Origin: Tenacibaculum sp. AHE14PA
GTDB taxonomy: Bacteria > Bacteroidota > Bacteroidia > Flavobacteriales > Flavobacteriaceae
DNA: 64,000 bases
Assembly (NCBI RefSeq): GCF_019278465.1
Contig: NZ_CP058983.1
Coordinates: 1,549,501 to 1,613,500, forward strand
Direction: 5' to 3'
Shown: piece after piece, positions 44,091-53,311 of the stretch
How the letters are laid out: every line of letters begins with the position of its first letter
How positions within the stretch are numbered: the first letter of the stretch is position 1
Translations under genes and position numbers: made by a program
The notes under the pieces: generated by a model
The model's input: only the letters and a program-made list of their open reading frames with translations
Told to the model about the DNA's origin: nothing
Databases searched by the model: none

Positions 44091-44112
44091 ATAAAGATTC
44101 AATTTTATAAAC

Positions 44113-44319
44113 ATGACTGAAAATTTTGACAAGATAATTTTTCCTTTATTCAATATACTAATTGGTTTTATAGGGCTGTTAATAGGGTTAAAAGTATACA
44201 AACCTTTTACTAAAGAAAAGCAAGAGCTATATTATAAAAAATACAAATACTTGTTTTTAATTGGAGGAATAATCTTAATAATAAGAGGAGGTCTAAAAAT
44301 TTACCACCTCCTATTTTAA
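44113..44319 (+). CDS. Small two-helix membrane protein
   Basis: 68 aa. Two hydrophobic segments (IIFPLFNILIGFIGLLIGL and YLFLIGGIILIIRGGL) are separated by a basic/acidic loop (KPFTKEKQELYYKKYK), consistent with a helical hairpin in the inner membrane. The family is not recognised. It overlaps the convergent gene by 9 bp. Confidence 0.6.
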   Translation: MTENFDKIIFPLFNILIGFIGLLIGLKVYKPFTKEKQELYYKKYKYLFLIGGIILIIRGGLKIYHLLF

Positions 44320-44748
44320 CCTAACAATAGTATCATGTATCTCCTTTAGCTTTTTTTCTGACCAACCGTCAAAATCAGCTATCATTAACAAGATAGATAT
44401 ATCAGAACCTATTTTCTTTATTTCTAATTGTTCTTTATTCACCCCTCTAATATTTCTTTTATTAGTATGCTCAATATCTAAATCTTTAATAAGATAGCTT
44501 TCCTTACTTTTTTTAAAAGTATATTTTCTAAAGTAAATATCTATACTTTTTAAATCTTCAAATACTACTATTCTTACTACTCTTTTTTTTGAGAAAATTA
44601 AATTGAAAACATACCCTAAAACAAAAATTAAAACTAAGTAAAAAAGATTATCATATTCCCCTTTTAGGGAAAATAAAGCAATTATAAATGCAGCAACTAA
44701 TACTATATTAGTTATAATATTAGTTGCTTTATTTTTAAATTCTATCAT
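44311..44748 (-). CDS. Membrane protein downstream of the RHS gene (possible immunity protein)
   Basis: 145 aa. Two N-terminal transmembrane helices (IITNIVLVAAFIIALFSL; NLFYLVLIFVLGYVFNLIF) are followed by an about 80-residue cytoplasmic domain of PH-like appearance (VVRIVVFEDLKSIDIYFRKY) ending in a helix. Seven bases separate it from the RHS gene on the same strand, the place where immunity genes of polymorphic toxins occur. That role is inference from position; no known immunity family was recognised. Confidence 0.6.
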   Translation of the reverse strand: MIEFKNKATNIITNIVLVAAFIIALFSLKGEYDNLFYLVLIFVLGYVFNLIFSKKRVVRIVVFEDLKSIDIYFRKYTFKKSKESYLIKDLDIEHTNKRNIRGVNKEQLEIKKIGSDISILLMIADFDGWSEKKLKEIHDTIVRLK

Positions 44749-44755
44749 AGTAATA

Positions 44756-47700
44756 CTATTGGTTTTTAGTCTCTTCTGGACGAGCTAAATAAAAAGGAAC
44801 TGTATTGTCTGAGTTAGTACTGTTTTGATTTACTTTATTCATTGCTGCATCAACAACTCCTTTTGTATCCATAGCTGCATCATAAGCACTACCAGCACTA
44901 AGTAAAGTACTATTTCCTTTTAATAAATTAGGAACTTCATCTATAACTGTTTTAATATTCCCTCCAGTTAAAGCACCAGGTATAAACTGTCCTAAAGCAT
45001 CAATCATTTCAGCATTTTCACTACCATTTTCATAAGCAGCTAAACCTGGGAGTGAACTAGCTTTATGTAGGTTTTCATTACCAGAGTCATTAGAAAAAGC
45101 ATCCATTATTTGAGTAGCACCTATACTCATTTCACCTAAAGAAAGTGTTAAAGCTGTCCCTCCTCCTAATGCAGCTCCTGCTCCCTCAGTACCTGCAATA
45201 TAAATAACTGAACCAACAGTACCAAGTGTCCCCATAGTTAGGTTACTAGCCCCGTTCATTGCATTATTAATATTCTTTTGAGTTTGCTTATCCATTGAAT
45301 CTGATTTAAACATAGAATTGAAAGCATTAACAATACCATCTCCTATATTATTGACAGGAAATGGAACCATTTCTAATCCTTCTAATTCTATCCCCATTCC
45401 CATCTTATTTTCTTGGAATGCATAAGTTGAATTATACATATAATCTTCAGCCAATGGGTCTATTTGCCAAAATCTACCAATAGCAGGGTCACTTACTCTA
45501 TATTTCCATTCATGGGTATTAAGCCCTAAGTCTTCAGTATATTCTTGGTCTTGATACTGTTTGTAGTTGTTTTTAACACCAACTATAGCCCCGTTATAAC
45601 CTTTGTGCTCAAGTCCAAATGGGTAATAATTTTGTTCTCTTAATATTTCTGTAGCTGGGTCAATCACACCATCATTATTTGTATCACTATAACTTAACCT
45701 AGTATTTCTCCAAATATCTTTGTATTGGTATACATACTTGAACCCTTGTGATAAATCACTAGCATTTACAGGTGATACATACCCCTCTGGGTGGTTAAAG
45801 AATTGAAGAGTGTTATTCTCATAAATGTAATTTCCCGCGTAATCAGTTGTTGTACCGTTTACTACTTTTTTAAGCTTAACTCCTGTTGCATCGTAGGTGT
45901 ATTTAATATGTTTACCTCCAATAGTAACTTGTGTAGGTAAGTTTAAATGATTGTAAACAATATTGGTAATTCCCTTACGAGTGTCAGTTTTCATATTTCC
46001 ATTTACATCATAAGTAAACGAACCTGATGTTGTACCCGATAAACTTTGTAGCTGATTCGTATAAATTCCACTTTTTTGATAATTATAAGTAAAAGTATCA
46101 TCTGCATCGATTACTCTTTTACGCTGCATATTTCCAATATTACCATTCTTATCATAACCTATTGGAGTTATATTACCAAGACTATACTTACCAGTATTAT
46201 CAATAGCCTTTGTTATTCTATTTAAAGCATCATACGTGTAAGTATATTGATTACTAATATCATTTCCAGTAGGGTTTAGACTTAAACTATTCCAATTGAT
46301 TTGACTAATATTTCCATTAAATAAAGCATCTCCACTTGTTGGATCATTATATTTCAAACTAAAATTAAACAAATCATTATCATCTATTCCATCTTGATTG
46401 ATATTTTTTAACCAACCTCGTACATTATAAGCGTAATCTACTTTTTGTAAACCTTTGCTGTTATCTACAATTTTCAAGTCTTTGATTTTTGCTCCATTAC
46501 TATACATAGAAATATCCCCCAATAAAGTACCCGTTGATGGAGTTAGAGAAATATAAAAGGTTTTACCATTTTTTTTGTAATGTATTTCTGTTCCGATACG
46601 CTCTACTTTAAAAATATCATTGATCTGATAACTCCCAAAATATCCCTTATGAACTTTTGATTCATAAATAGATATAATACCGTTACTACGACAATAAATG
46701 GCATACTGAATATTAACATAGCTAGCATTAAGGTTAGAATTAGATAAACCAACCATATGATTTCTATTATTAGTTCCTGCAGTAAATTCTACATATCCAT
46801 CTGTTTGAAAACTCCCAAACGTTGCCAATCCTACATCCCAACCACTACTAATTACTTTAGTAATTACATCATTACTAATAGAGATTCCAGAAGTTACATC
46901 TTTGTATCCATTTTTAGTTCCGTTACCAGTTAATTTAGCTTCTAACTGACCTAATTCATCGTAATTATTTTTTACAAGTCTATTAGATATTTGATTGTTA
47001 ATTTTTTGAGTTTGACTAATCAATCTATCCATATGATCGTATTCAAAACTATCTACAGTTACAATATCTGCTTTACCTTCTTTTTTATGAGTAGCTTTTG
47101 TTTCTAAAACCTTTCCTGTAAAATCATCTTGTTTGCTTTCTAATATATCAACAGTGTTTAAGTACTCGTTTTTAGAATATATATAAATAGGTCGTGCTTT
47201 CTCATCGTAATAACTCACGGTAGTTATCCAATTATTTGTATTTAAAACCCTTGTTTTATTTACAGTTACTAAACCTTTGGTATTGGTTGTTGATGTTATA
47301 CCATAACTTGTAGTTACTGTATTATTTAACCCGACTGGTAAATCTATATAAGTATCGTAATAGTTGATGGTATGTATTTTAGTTACACCATTTGGAATCG
47401 CTGTTTTTGTATAATAAATAGTTGCAACTCCATCTGTTTTTATGGCTGATCTAACTTCATACTGAGTATAACTTACTGAATTAGCAGCATTCTGCAATAC
47501 TACTCGATTATTGTTATTACTCATATAACCTGTATACACAACTCTACCTAATACACCATATTTTGTTATCAACCATTGGTCAGTACTTAAACTAGGTGTG
47601 TTTATCTTTCTTTGGTTAGCATCTTGAGTAAGTACAGGTCTATCTAATTTATCATACACAATATATTCCCATCCTTTCCCTGGTATTTTCTTTTCTACCA

Positions 47701-49231
47701 AACGGTTTCTATGGTCGTATTTATATTGATACCCTAAATCATTTAATTTGCTGTTAATGGCACTTAACGTAACTGTACTAGCATCCATTTTAGGAGGTAA
47801 CACATAGGTTAAATTACCAAAATCATCATATACATAATACGTGTCATGTTTAACTCCTGCATTATACGTGCGTTTTAAAATTACCTGACCTTGCTTGTTC
47901 TTAAACTCTTCGGTGGTATGATTATTTACATCTGAAGTTTGCCAATTTTCATCTTTAGTAATCGTTTTGTATAATTCACCAACTAGATAATTATTCCTAC
48001 TACCTATTAAGGTTGGAGTATAGGTGTTGTTAGCAAAGGAGGTTGTTACCCCATAGATTTTTACTTCTGTAGCTGTATTGGTTTGATAATCAAGTTTAAT
48101 TTCATGTGCGCTTCCTAATTTCCAATCTTTCCCTGGAGCAGCTTGTTTCAATACTCTATTAAGTGGCGAATTATCAAATTCTTTTTCTGAATATGCATTA
48201 ATATTTGGTAAATTAACACCTGCAAAATCATCAGCATGTTTTACTTGATAATAAGACTTCGTTGCTGTTGCTACATCACCTGTTATAATACCTCCATTAT
48301 TGGTTGCTGTTGCATACGGTAAATATTCTTTTACTTGTCGTCCTAAGCCATCATATTCGTAATGCGTAATAATGTCTTTTGGTGGTGTTTGTGAAGTAAT
48401 AGCACTTTCTGAATTTATTAATTCATCAATAGTTAAATCACTTCCGTTAACCTGTTGAAATAATGGACTCCAAAAATATTGACGAACTGAAGTATCTGTA
48501 CAATAGTATAAATAATCTCTCAATCGTGTACTTGTATTATCTAAACGCCATTTAAATTCTGTCCCTCCTAATACTTTGTTTCCATTGATATCATAGACTC
48601 CACTTACTCCTGTATTTCCTCCTGTATAATTATATGGATGCACTACACCTACCATCAAATACCAAGTATTTAGCTGTGGTAAATCTCCAGCCCAGAAATA
48701 AGGGTTGCCATTAGCCGTACCATTTAAATTATTTACATTTTGAGTTCCATGATAGGTGCTTCCTGCTTGACTTCCTGTACGCTTTACCCAAATTGTATAG
48801 CGATAGGTCTTAGTATTATCTATCTCAAAATATTGTGTATTCCAACCTCCATCTGCATTGCTTGTAGCATCTGGTTTACATTCCCATAACAAATCGGTAG
48901 CTCCAAAAGGAGTGGTTCCTGAAACTATTTTACTTTCATCTCCAGAAATAGTATTGTAAAAATTGGTTGAGCCTGTATTGTTTAATGTCCAATCTACAGG
49001 TAGTTCATTTGCATTGGCTAACACCCCTCCTGCTTGTACAGCAACACTTTGTTTAGCTCTTCCTAAACCATCAAAATATTGTATGGTTGTGTTTACTTTG
49101 TCTTTATCGTTTCCTATTATTGGACTTGTAGTAGCTTTTTTATAAATCTTACTTACTACGTAATTCTCGCTGGTTGTTTGAGCAATGACAATCATTGGCA
49201 AAAACAGTAATACATATAATAACTTTTTCAT
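44756..49231 (-). CDS. DUF6443/RHS-repeat protein with variable C-terminal tail
   Basis: 1491 aa with signal peptide (ends IVIAQ). It begins with a DUF6443-type region (NTTIQYFDGLGRAKQSVAVQ), has many YD/RHS repeats (THYEYDGLGRQVKEYLP, YVYDDFGNLTYVLPP, YTYDALNRITKAIDN) and an RHS-associated core near residues 1250-1315 (YRVSDPAIGRFWQIDPLAED). The tail beyond about 1320 is Gly/Ala-rich (LTMGTLGTVGSVIYIAGTEG) and resembles no nuclease known to me. RHS shells enclose toxins in polymorphic toxin systems; in Bacteroidetes many such proteins are of unknown role. It is the second gene of an operon with the 1085-aa RHS protein, 5 bp downstream. Confidence 0.88.
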   Translation of the reverse strand: MKKLLYVLLFLPMIVIAQTTSENYVVSKIYKKATTSPIIGNDKDKVNTTIQYFDGLGRAKQSVAVQAGGVLANANELPVDWTLNNTGSTNFYNTISGDESKIVSGTTPFGATDLLWECKPDATSNADGGWNTQYFEIDNTKTYRYTIWVKRTGSQAGSTYHGTQNVNNLNGTANGNPYFWAGDLPQLNTWYLMVGVVHPYNYTGGNTGVSGVYDINGNKVLGGTEFKWRLDNTSTRLRDYLYYCTDTSVRQYFWSPLFQQVNGSDLTIDELINSESAITSQTPPKDIITHYEYDGLGRQVKEYLPYATATNNGGIITGDVATATKSYYQVKHADDFAGVNLPNINAYSEKEFDNSPLNRVLKQAAPGKDWKLGSAHEIKLDYQTNTATEVKIYGVTTSFANNTYTPTLIGSRNNYLVGELYKTITKDENWQTSDVNNHTTEEFKNKQGQVILKRTYNAGVKHDTYYVYDDFGNLTYVLPPKMDASTVTLSAINSKLNDLGYQYKYDHRNRLVEKKIPGKGWEYIVYDKLDRPVLTQDANQRKINTPSLSTDQWLITKYGVLGRVVYTGYMSNNNNRVVLQNAANSVSYTQYEVRSAIKTDGVATIYYTKTAIPNGVTKIHTINYYDTYIDLPVGLNNTVTTSYGITSTTNTKGLVTVNKTRVLNTNNWITTVSYYDEKARPIYIYSKNEYLNTVDILESKQDDFTGKVLETKATHKKEGKADIVTVDSFEYDHMDRLISQTQKINNQISNRLVKNNYDELGQLEAKLTGNGTKNGYKDVTSGISISNDVITKVISSGWDVGLATFGSFQTDGYVEFTAGTNNRNHMVGLSNSNLNASYVNIQYAIYCRSNGIISIYESKVHKGYFGSYQINDIFKVERIGTEIHYKKNGKTFYISLTPSTGTLLGDISMYSNGAKIKDLKIVDNSKGLQKVDYAYNVRGWLKNINQDGIDDNDLFNFSLKYNDPTSGDALFNGNISQINWNSLSLNPTGNDISNQYTYTYDALNRITKAIDNTGKYSLGNITPIGYDKNGNIGNMQRKRVIDADDTFTYNYQKSGIYTNQLQSLSGTTSGSFTYDVNGNMKTDTRKGITNIVYNHLNLPTQVTIGGKHIKYTYDATGVKLKKVVNGTTTDYAGNYIYENNTLQFFNHPEGYVSPVNASDLSQGFKYVYQYKDIWRNTRLSYSDTNNDGVIDPATEILREQNYYPFGLEHKGYNGAIVGVKNNYKQYQDQEYTEDLGLNTHEWKYRVSDPAIGRFWQIDPLAEDYMYNSTYAFQENKMGMGIELEGLEMVPFPVNNIGDGIVNAFNSMFKSDSMDKQTQKNINNAMNGASNLTMGTLGTVGSVIYIAGTEGAGAALGGGTALTLSLGEMSIGATQIMDAFSNDSGNENLHKASSLPGLAAYENGSENAEMIDALGQFIPGALTGGNIKTVIDEVPNLLKGNSTLLSAGSAYDAAMDTKGVVDAAMNKVNQNSTNSDNTVPFYLARPEETKNQ

Positions 49232-49236
49232 AGCGC

Positions 49237-52200
49237 TTAGTTTTTATAATTGTATTTATTTTCTTTTAAAATATTTTTGTCTTTGTCTTTTACTAAGTGT
49301 AAGCGATTAAAATCATCATACTCATAATAAATAGTCTGTCCTCGTGGATCTGTAATACTCGTAATCCCTATTAATGGATCATAAGTGTAAGTCGTTACTT
49401 GAGCATCTGGAAGAGATACTCTTAATGATTGTAATGCTGTTCGTAAAGTAGTTTCACTTGCTGTATCTAGATCATTATTTGAGCCTCTTTGTAAGCTAGT
49501 AATTGTTTCAACTGGTATATCTAACAATTTTGCATTTTCTATTTTAGCAATTGGCTGTGTCTGATGATACCCCCAGATATAAACAAGATGAGTACCATCT
49601 TTTTTGCTTACTTCTGTGGGGTTTCCTTTATCATCATAACTGTGATATACTACGCGGTCTTCTAAGGCATTTGCACCTTTTGAGGTTTGAACTTTACTTG
49701 GTAAGTATAAGTTAGCAGGGTTATGATTATCCGTGTATACCGTTTTTTGATGTGATAATAAAATATCATTTTTATAGGTCTTTGTTTCAGAAGGAAGTAC
49801 ACGGAAAGGAATCAATGATTTTTCATATTCATTATTCGTTTTATATGACTTTCCTTTGCTATTGGTCGTTTCTGAACCTGCTAATTGATAATGCTTGTCA
49901 TAATCATAAAAATAATTTGTAATACTTGTTAAGTTTCCTGAATCAAAATAGTTGGTTTCTTCTGTTTTTGACAAATCTACCGTACCCCCAGTTAAATAAT
50001 ATACCTTATAAGTAGTTTCTCCATGAGTTCCTGTAAATCTGAATAAAGGCATGCGAAATAATGTATTACTTTTTGTGTAAATGTTTTCAACACCAGATAA
50101 TGAAGTCCCTAATGGAAGAGTATTACTTTCAGGTTTAAAAATAAAGTTTGAAGAGATGAAGCCTGAGCCTAATTTATGTTCTGTTTCATTTCCATATAAA
50201 TATGTGTTTTCTATTTTTTTTTGTAACTTATATTCGTTTGAATCACTTCTGTAATATTCTATTCTTAAAGGCTTACCTCTTAACCACTCCGTGCTATTTG
50301 GTATATGGTAAGGAAACTCATAATATGATCCACCATCATCTGTAAAAGTAAATGAATATTTAATTTTTCCTTTATTATTTTCTTTACTTCCTAAATACTC
50401 TTGTACTCGTAAATACCCTATACTATTCCCATTAAATGAACTTAAAGGACTACCAGGCATATTACCCCACCTATATATTTTACCTTCATCATTCTTTGAT
50501 AAAAAATGAGGAAAACCATTAATACTTCCTGATGAATCATCTTCTATTTTATAAGAATACTCCTTCCCTGTTTCTAGTTCATTATTAGAATTATACTTTT
50601 CTATTCTTTTTATTCTTTTTCCTTCGGCATAAATAGGTCCCTTTATCTGTTCTAAATATTCTATTCTTAATTCAAAATCAAAATCTCTATTTTTATGCGG
50701 ATTGCGTACTCCTGGAATAACCTTAGGGTGTGCCCAAAATGAAAAGGTTCCAGGTAAATTTAAAGTACTTGAATCAAATCGATTACCAGAATAAAACTCT
50801 ACCAATTTTCCTGTTTCCATCCAGTAAGGATTAATATTATGGTTTCCTTTCATTGAAAAATCAAAAACACAATCAGGATATACAATTGGGTCATTTAAAT
50901 TTTGAAAATGAAGACAAGTAACTCTGTAACTAGCATAACCTTTTGGTATTATTAAATTATTTAATTCATATTTACCTGATGTTGTATTAAAAATAAAATC
51001 CTTTTTTGTAAACTTTAGTATTTTTACCAACTCAGGATTTATCGCTTTCATTAAAATTCCGCTTGATTTTGATGAAAAAAGGCCCCTATTATGCTCATAA
51101 ATAAGTTTCGTTTTACCCCCTGTTGGGTTAGTTATTTCCTCAAGTATACCTGCTTGAGATTTTATAGTATCAACCTTTCTATTACTGTTATCAAAAAAAC
51201 TCATTTGAGTTCCATTATTTGCTCCATTATAATTCCCCCAAACATCTTGTGATGTTGAAAAACGACTTGGAAGTATTTGGCTATTATAGCCAAACTTATA
51301 ACCAGGTAAACTAACTCCCTTAGTATCATATTCAATCACTGATTTTAAAAACATTCTTTTACTAGCTTTAGGATCAATTTGACGGAGATGATTTAACTGA
51401 TTGGAACTAGTAGGGGCTTCGGTATATATGTAGTTTAGTTTTGTTTCTTTTATTTTATTTTTGTTTAAATCTTCTAATACTACATTATCTAAACAATAAC
51501 CATCATTTATATCCTCTCTCGGGTTGTTTAATTGGGAAGGGTTAAAAAACAACTTACCTCTATTAAAATGTATTTCTTTTAATTGATTTTCATAATTAAT
51601 TCTTTTGTTAAAATGTGTTTCTATGCCATTATTATCAACTTCTTCATCATAACCTTTTTGATAATATGAAGATGGGATTGATGAATAATAAAATTTCACA
51701 TGAGAACCTAAAGGGCTTACAACATCCATTAATTCCCACGAAGTAGGAAAAATATCACTAGTTGATGCACTAAAACTTATACTATTTGTTGTTGATAAAT
51801 ACTTACCATTATTAACTGTTTGACTATATGAAATAGCTGACCTACTTCCGTCTTTCGATATACCATAATAATACTTGACCCCTTTACTATCTGTAACTAC
51901 AAATCCTGAAACCTTAAAATTTCTTGTTGCATTAGTGTGATTCCATAATGTAACTATATTTATGTCTTTATAGCCTTGTAAAAGTGGACTATTGTTATTA
52001 TAATCATAGATAAAACTACCATTGCTTCCATTCGCATTAAACAAAAATTTATCTGGATAATGGTCGTATTCTGAGTGATTAGCATATGTATTTCTAACAT
52101 AATTTCTGGTATCTACATCAGAAAAAAAAGTTTTAAGACTATTAGAATTACTAAAATACCCATGACGGCTTTCATCTGCAGAACCTCTAATCTGTCTTGA

Positions 52201-52494
52201 AATAGACCCTCCGTAATTTAACGCCCAACCGAGTCCTACTCTCGAGGCCACCTCCTCTACTTTCACACCTCGTGTGTGATAATTTAGAGCAACAGGAATC
52301 TCTATATCTCGATCTTTAATAGTGTAAATTGGTATTGTGACATTAGTTGTTCCTGTATAATGACTAACAGGTGTTTCAATAAACTTCGCTAAAGAAACTG
52401 CCTCTGGCGAAGGAGGAATAATAGTAGGTAACTCTTGAGCATACCCTAATACAAAGCATAGTATCATTACAATACTTAATAGTAATTTTTTCAT
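49237..52494 (-). CDS. RHS/YD-repeat-containing secreted protein (first of the pair)
   Basis: 1085 aa with signal peptide (ends LGYAQ). The N-terminal half resembles the SpvB/TcdB-like start of Bacteroidetes RHS proteins: SLAKFIETPVSHYTGTTNVT, IPVALNYHTRGVKVEEVASR and VGLGWALNYGGSISR. YD-type repeats occupy the C-terminal half, ending TTYTYDPLIGITSITDPRG and YYEYDDFNRLHLVKDKDKN. It has no RHS core hyperconserved box or toxin tail, so it is likely a partner or shell component for the RHS protein encoded 5 bp downstream. Function unproven. Confidence 0.88.
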   Translation of the reverse strand: MKKLLLSIVMILCFVLGYAQELPTIIPPSPEAVSLAKFIETPVSHYTGTTNVTIPIYTIKDRDIEIPVALNYHTRGVKVEEVASRVGLGWALNYGGSISRQIRGSADESRHGYFSNSNSLKTFFSDVDTRNYVRNTYANHSEYDHYPDKFLFNANGSNGSFIYDYNNNSPLLQGYKDINIVTLWNHTNATRNFKVSGFVVTDSKGVKYYYGISKDGSRSAISYSQTVNNGKYLSTTNSISFSASTSDIFPTSWELMDVVSPLGSHVKFYYSSIPSSYYQKGYDEEVDNNGIETHFNKRINYENQLKEIHFNRGKLFFNPSQLNNPREDINDGYCLDNVVLEDLNKNKIKETKLNYIYTEAPTSSNQLNHLRQIDPKASKRMFLKSVIEYDTKGVSLPGYKFGYNSQILPSRFSTSQDVWGNYNGANNGTQMSFFDNSNRKVDTIKSQAGILEEITNPTGGKTKLIYEHNRGLFSSKSSGILMKAINPELVKILKFTKKDFIFNTTSGKYELNNLIIPKGYASYRVTCLHFQNLNDPIVYPDCVFDFSMKGNHNINPYWMETGKLVEFYSGNRFDSSTLNLPGTFSFWAHPKVIPGVRNPHKNRDFDFELRIEYLEQIKGPIYAEGKRIKRIEKYNSNNELETGKEYSYKIEDDSSGSINGFPHFLSKNDEGKIYRWGNMPGSPLSSFNGNSIGYLRVQEYLGSKENNKGKIKYSFTFTDDGGSYYEFPYHIPNSTEWLRGKPLRIEYYRSDSNEYKLQKKIENTYLYGNETEHKLGSGFISSNFIFKPESNTLPLGTSLSGVENIYTKSNTLFRMPLFRFTGTHGETTYKVYYLTGGTVDLSKTEETNYFDSGNLTSITNYFYDYDKHYQLAGSETTNSKGKSYKTNNEYEKSLIPFRVLPSETKTYKNDILLSHQKTVYTDNHNPANLYLPSKVQTSKGANALEDRVVYHSYDDKGNPTEVSKKDGTHLVYIWGYHQTQPIAKIENAKLLDIPVETITSLQRGSNNDLDTASETTLRTALQSLRVSLPDAQVTTYTYDPLIGITSITDPRGQTIYYEYDDFNRLHLVKDKDKNILKENKYNYKN

Positions 52495-52566
52495 AAAATG
52501 TAGTAATTAAATTAGCAATTTTTTTCTTTTCGAGAACGAAAATACATTTTATTTATTAGTTTTTAA

Positions 52567-52740
52567 TCACCCCAACGGATGAAACTTATCTATCATATTT
52601 TGTAGCTTTTCAATATGGTCTTTCTTGTAGAATTCAGTTGACATAATTCTCTTATGCCCAGCTAAAAACTGTACTCTTCTAACATTATTGTTTTTTAACC
52701 AATTTGTAATCACACTAGCTCTAATTTGCTTTAAAGTTGT
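52567..52740 (-). pseudogene. Tyrosine recombinase (integrase) 3' fragment
   Basis: The minus-strand frame ending TGA at 52567 reads TLKQIRASVITNWLKNNNVR, RVQFLAGHKRIMSTEFYKK and ends IDKFHPLG. This is the C-terminal end of a Bacteroidetes phage-type integrase with Arg of the HxxR region, Gly-His of the LxGH box, and the nucleophilic Tyr in EFYKK. The upstream part (core-binding and most of the catalytic domain) is missing, and the frame is interrupted at 52747. The 52495-52828 gap otherwise holds only AT-rich DNA. Confidence 0.8.
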
Positions 52741-52828
52741 ACTATTCTAGCCTCTTACTTTTCATTTATTATAAATATCGTATCATTTGTTTGTATTATT
52801 GTAGGCTATAAATAAGCAGCTGAATAAT

Positions 52829-53311
52829 ATGGAAGTTTTTTTTAAAATAATTTTTATTATTGTTTTATTACTGATTTTCTATCAAGATATAAAGGAAAGA
52901 AAAGTAACATTTCTTCTCTTTATTTTAGGGATAATTCTTGGTGGATTCGCACACTATATAAACAGTTTAACTCAAGTATTCTTAATCAATATTGTAATCA
53001 ATATTGTCGTCATAATTATAATTTATTTGATTCTTTTTTTATACACAAAGTTTTTTTTGAATAAAAAATTGCTTGAAACAATCGGTTTAGGAGATTTTTT
53101 ATTTTTCTTATTACTTGCTGTTAGCTTTCCCTCAATTGCTTTTTTAGTGTTTTTTTCAACTTCACTTATTTTTTCATTATTACTATTTTTAATTTTAAAA
53201 TCAAGTTTAAAGATAAAAACGCTACCATTAGCTGGTTTACAAGCATTTTTTATAAGTTTAGTGTTAATTCTAAATTGGTTTTTTAATTTTGTCGATATTT
53301 ATGCACTATAA
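52829..53311 (+). CDS. Type IV prepilin peptidase (A24 family), short form
   Basis: 160 aa, almost entirely hydrophobic (about six helices). The aspartyl-protease residues are visible: FYQDIKERKV (first Asp, residue about 20) and IGLGDFLFFLL (GxGD motif, second Asp). PLAGLQAF ends the conserved part. It lacks the N-terminal methyltransferase/zinc domain of classical PilD, as common in minimal prepilin peptidases. It should cleave the leader of the pseudopilins encoded downstream. The stop codon directly abuts the ATG of the ATPase gene, which shows coupling. Confidence 0.9.
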   Translation: MEVFFKIIFIIVLLLIFYQDIKERKVTFLLFILGIILGGFAHYINSLTQVFLINIVINIVVIIIIYLILFLYTKFFLNKKLLETIGLGDFLFFLLLAVSFPSIAFLVFFSTSLIFSLLLFLILKSSLKIKTLPLAGLQAFFISLVLILNWFFNFVDIYAL

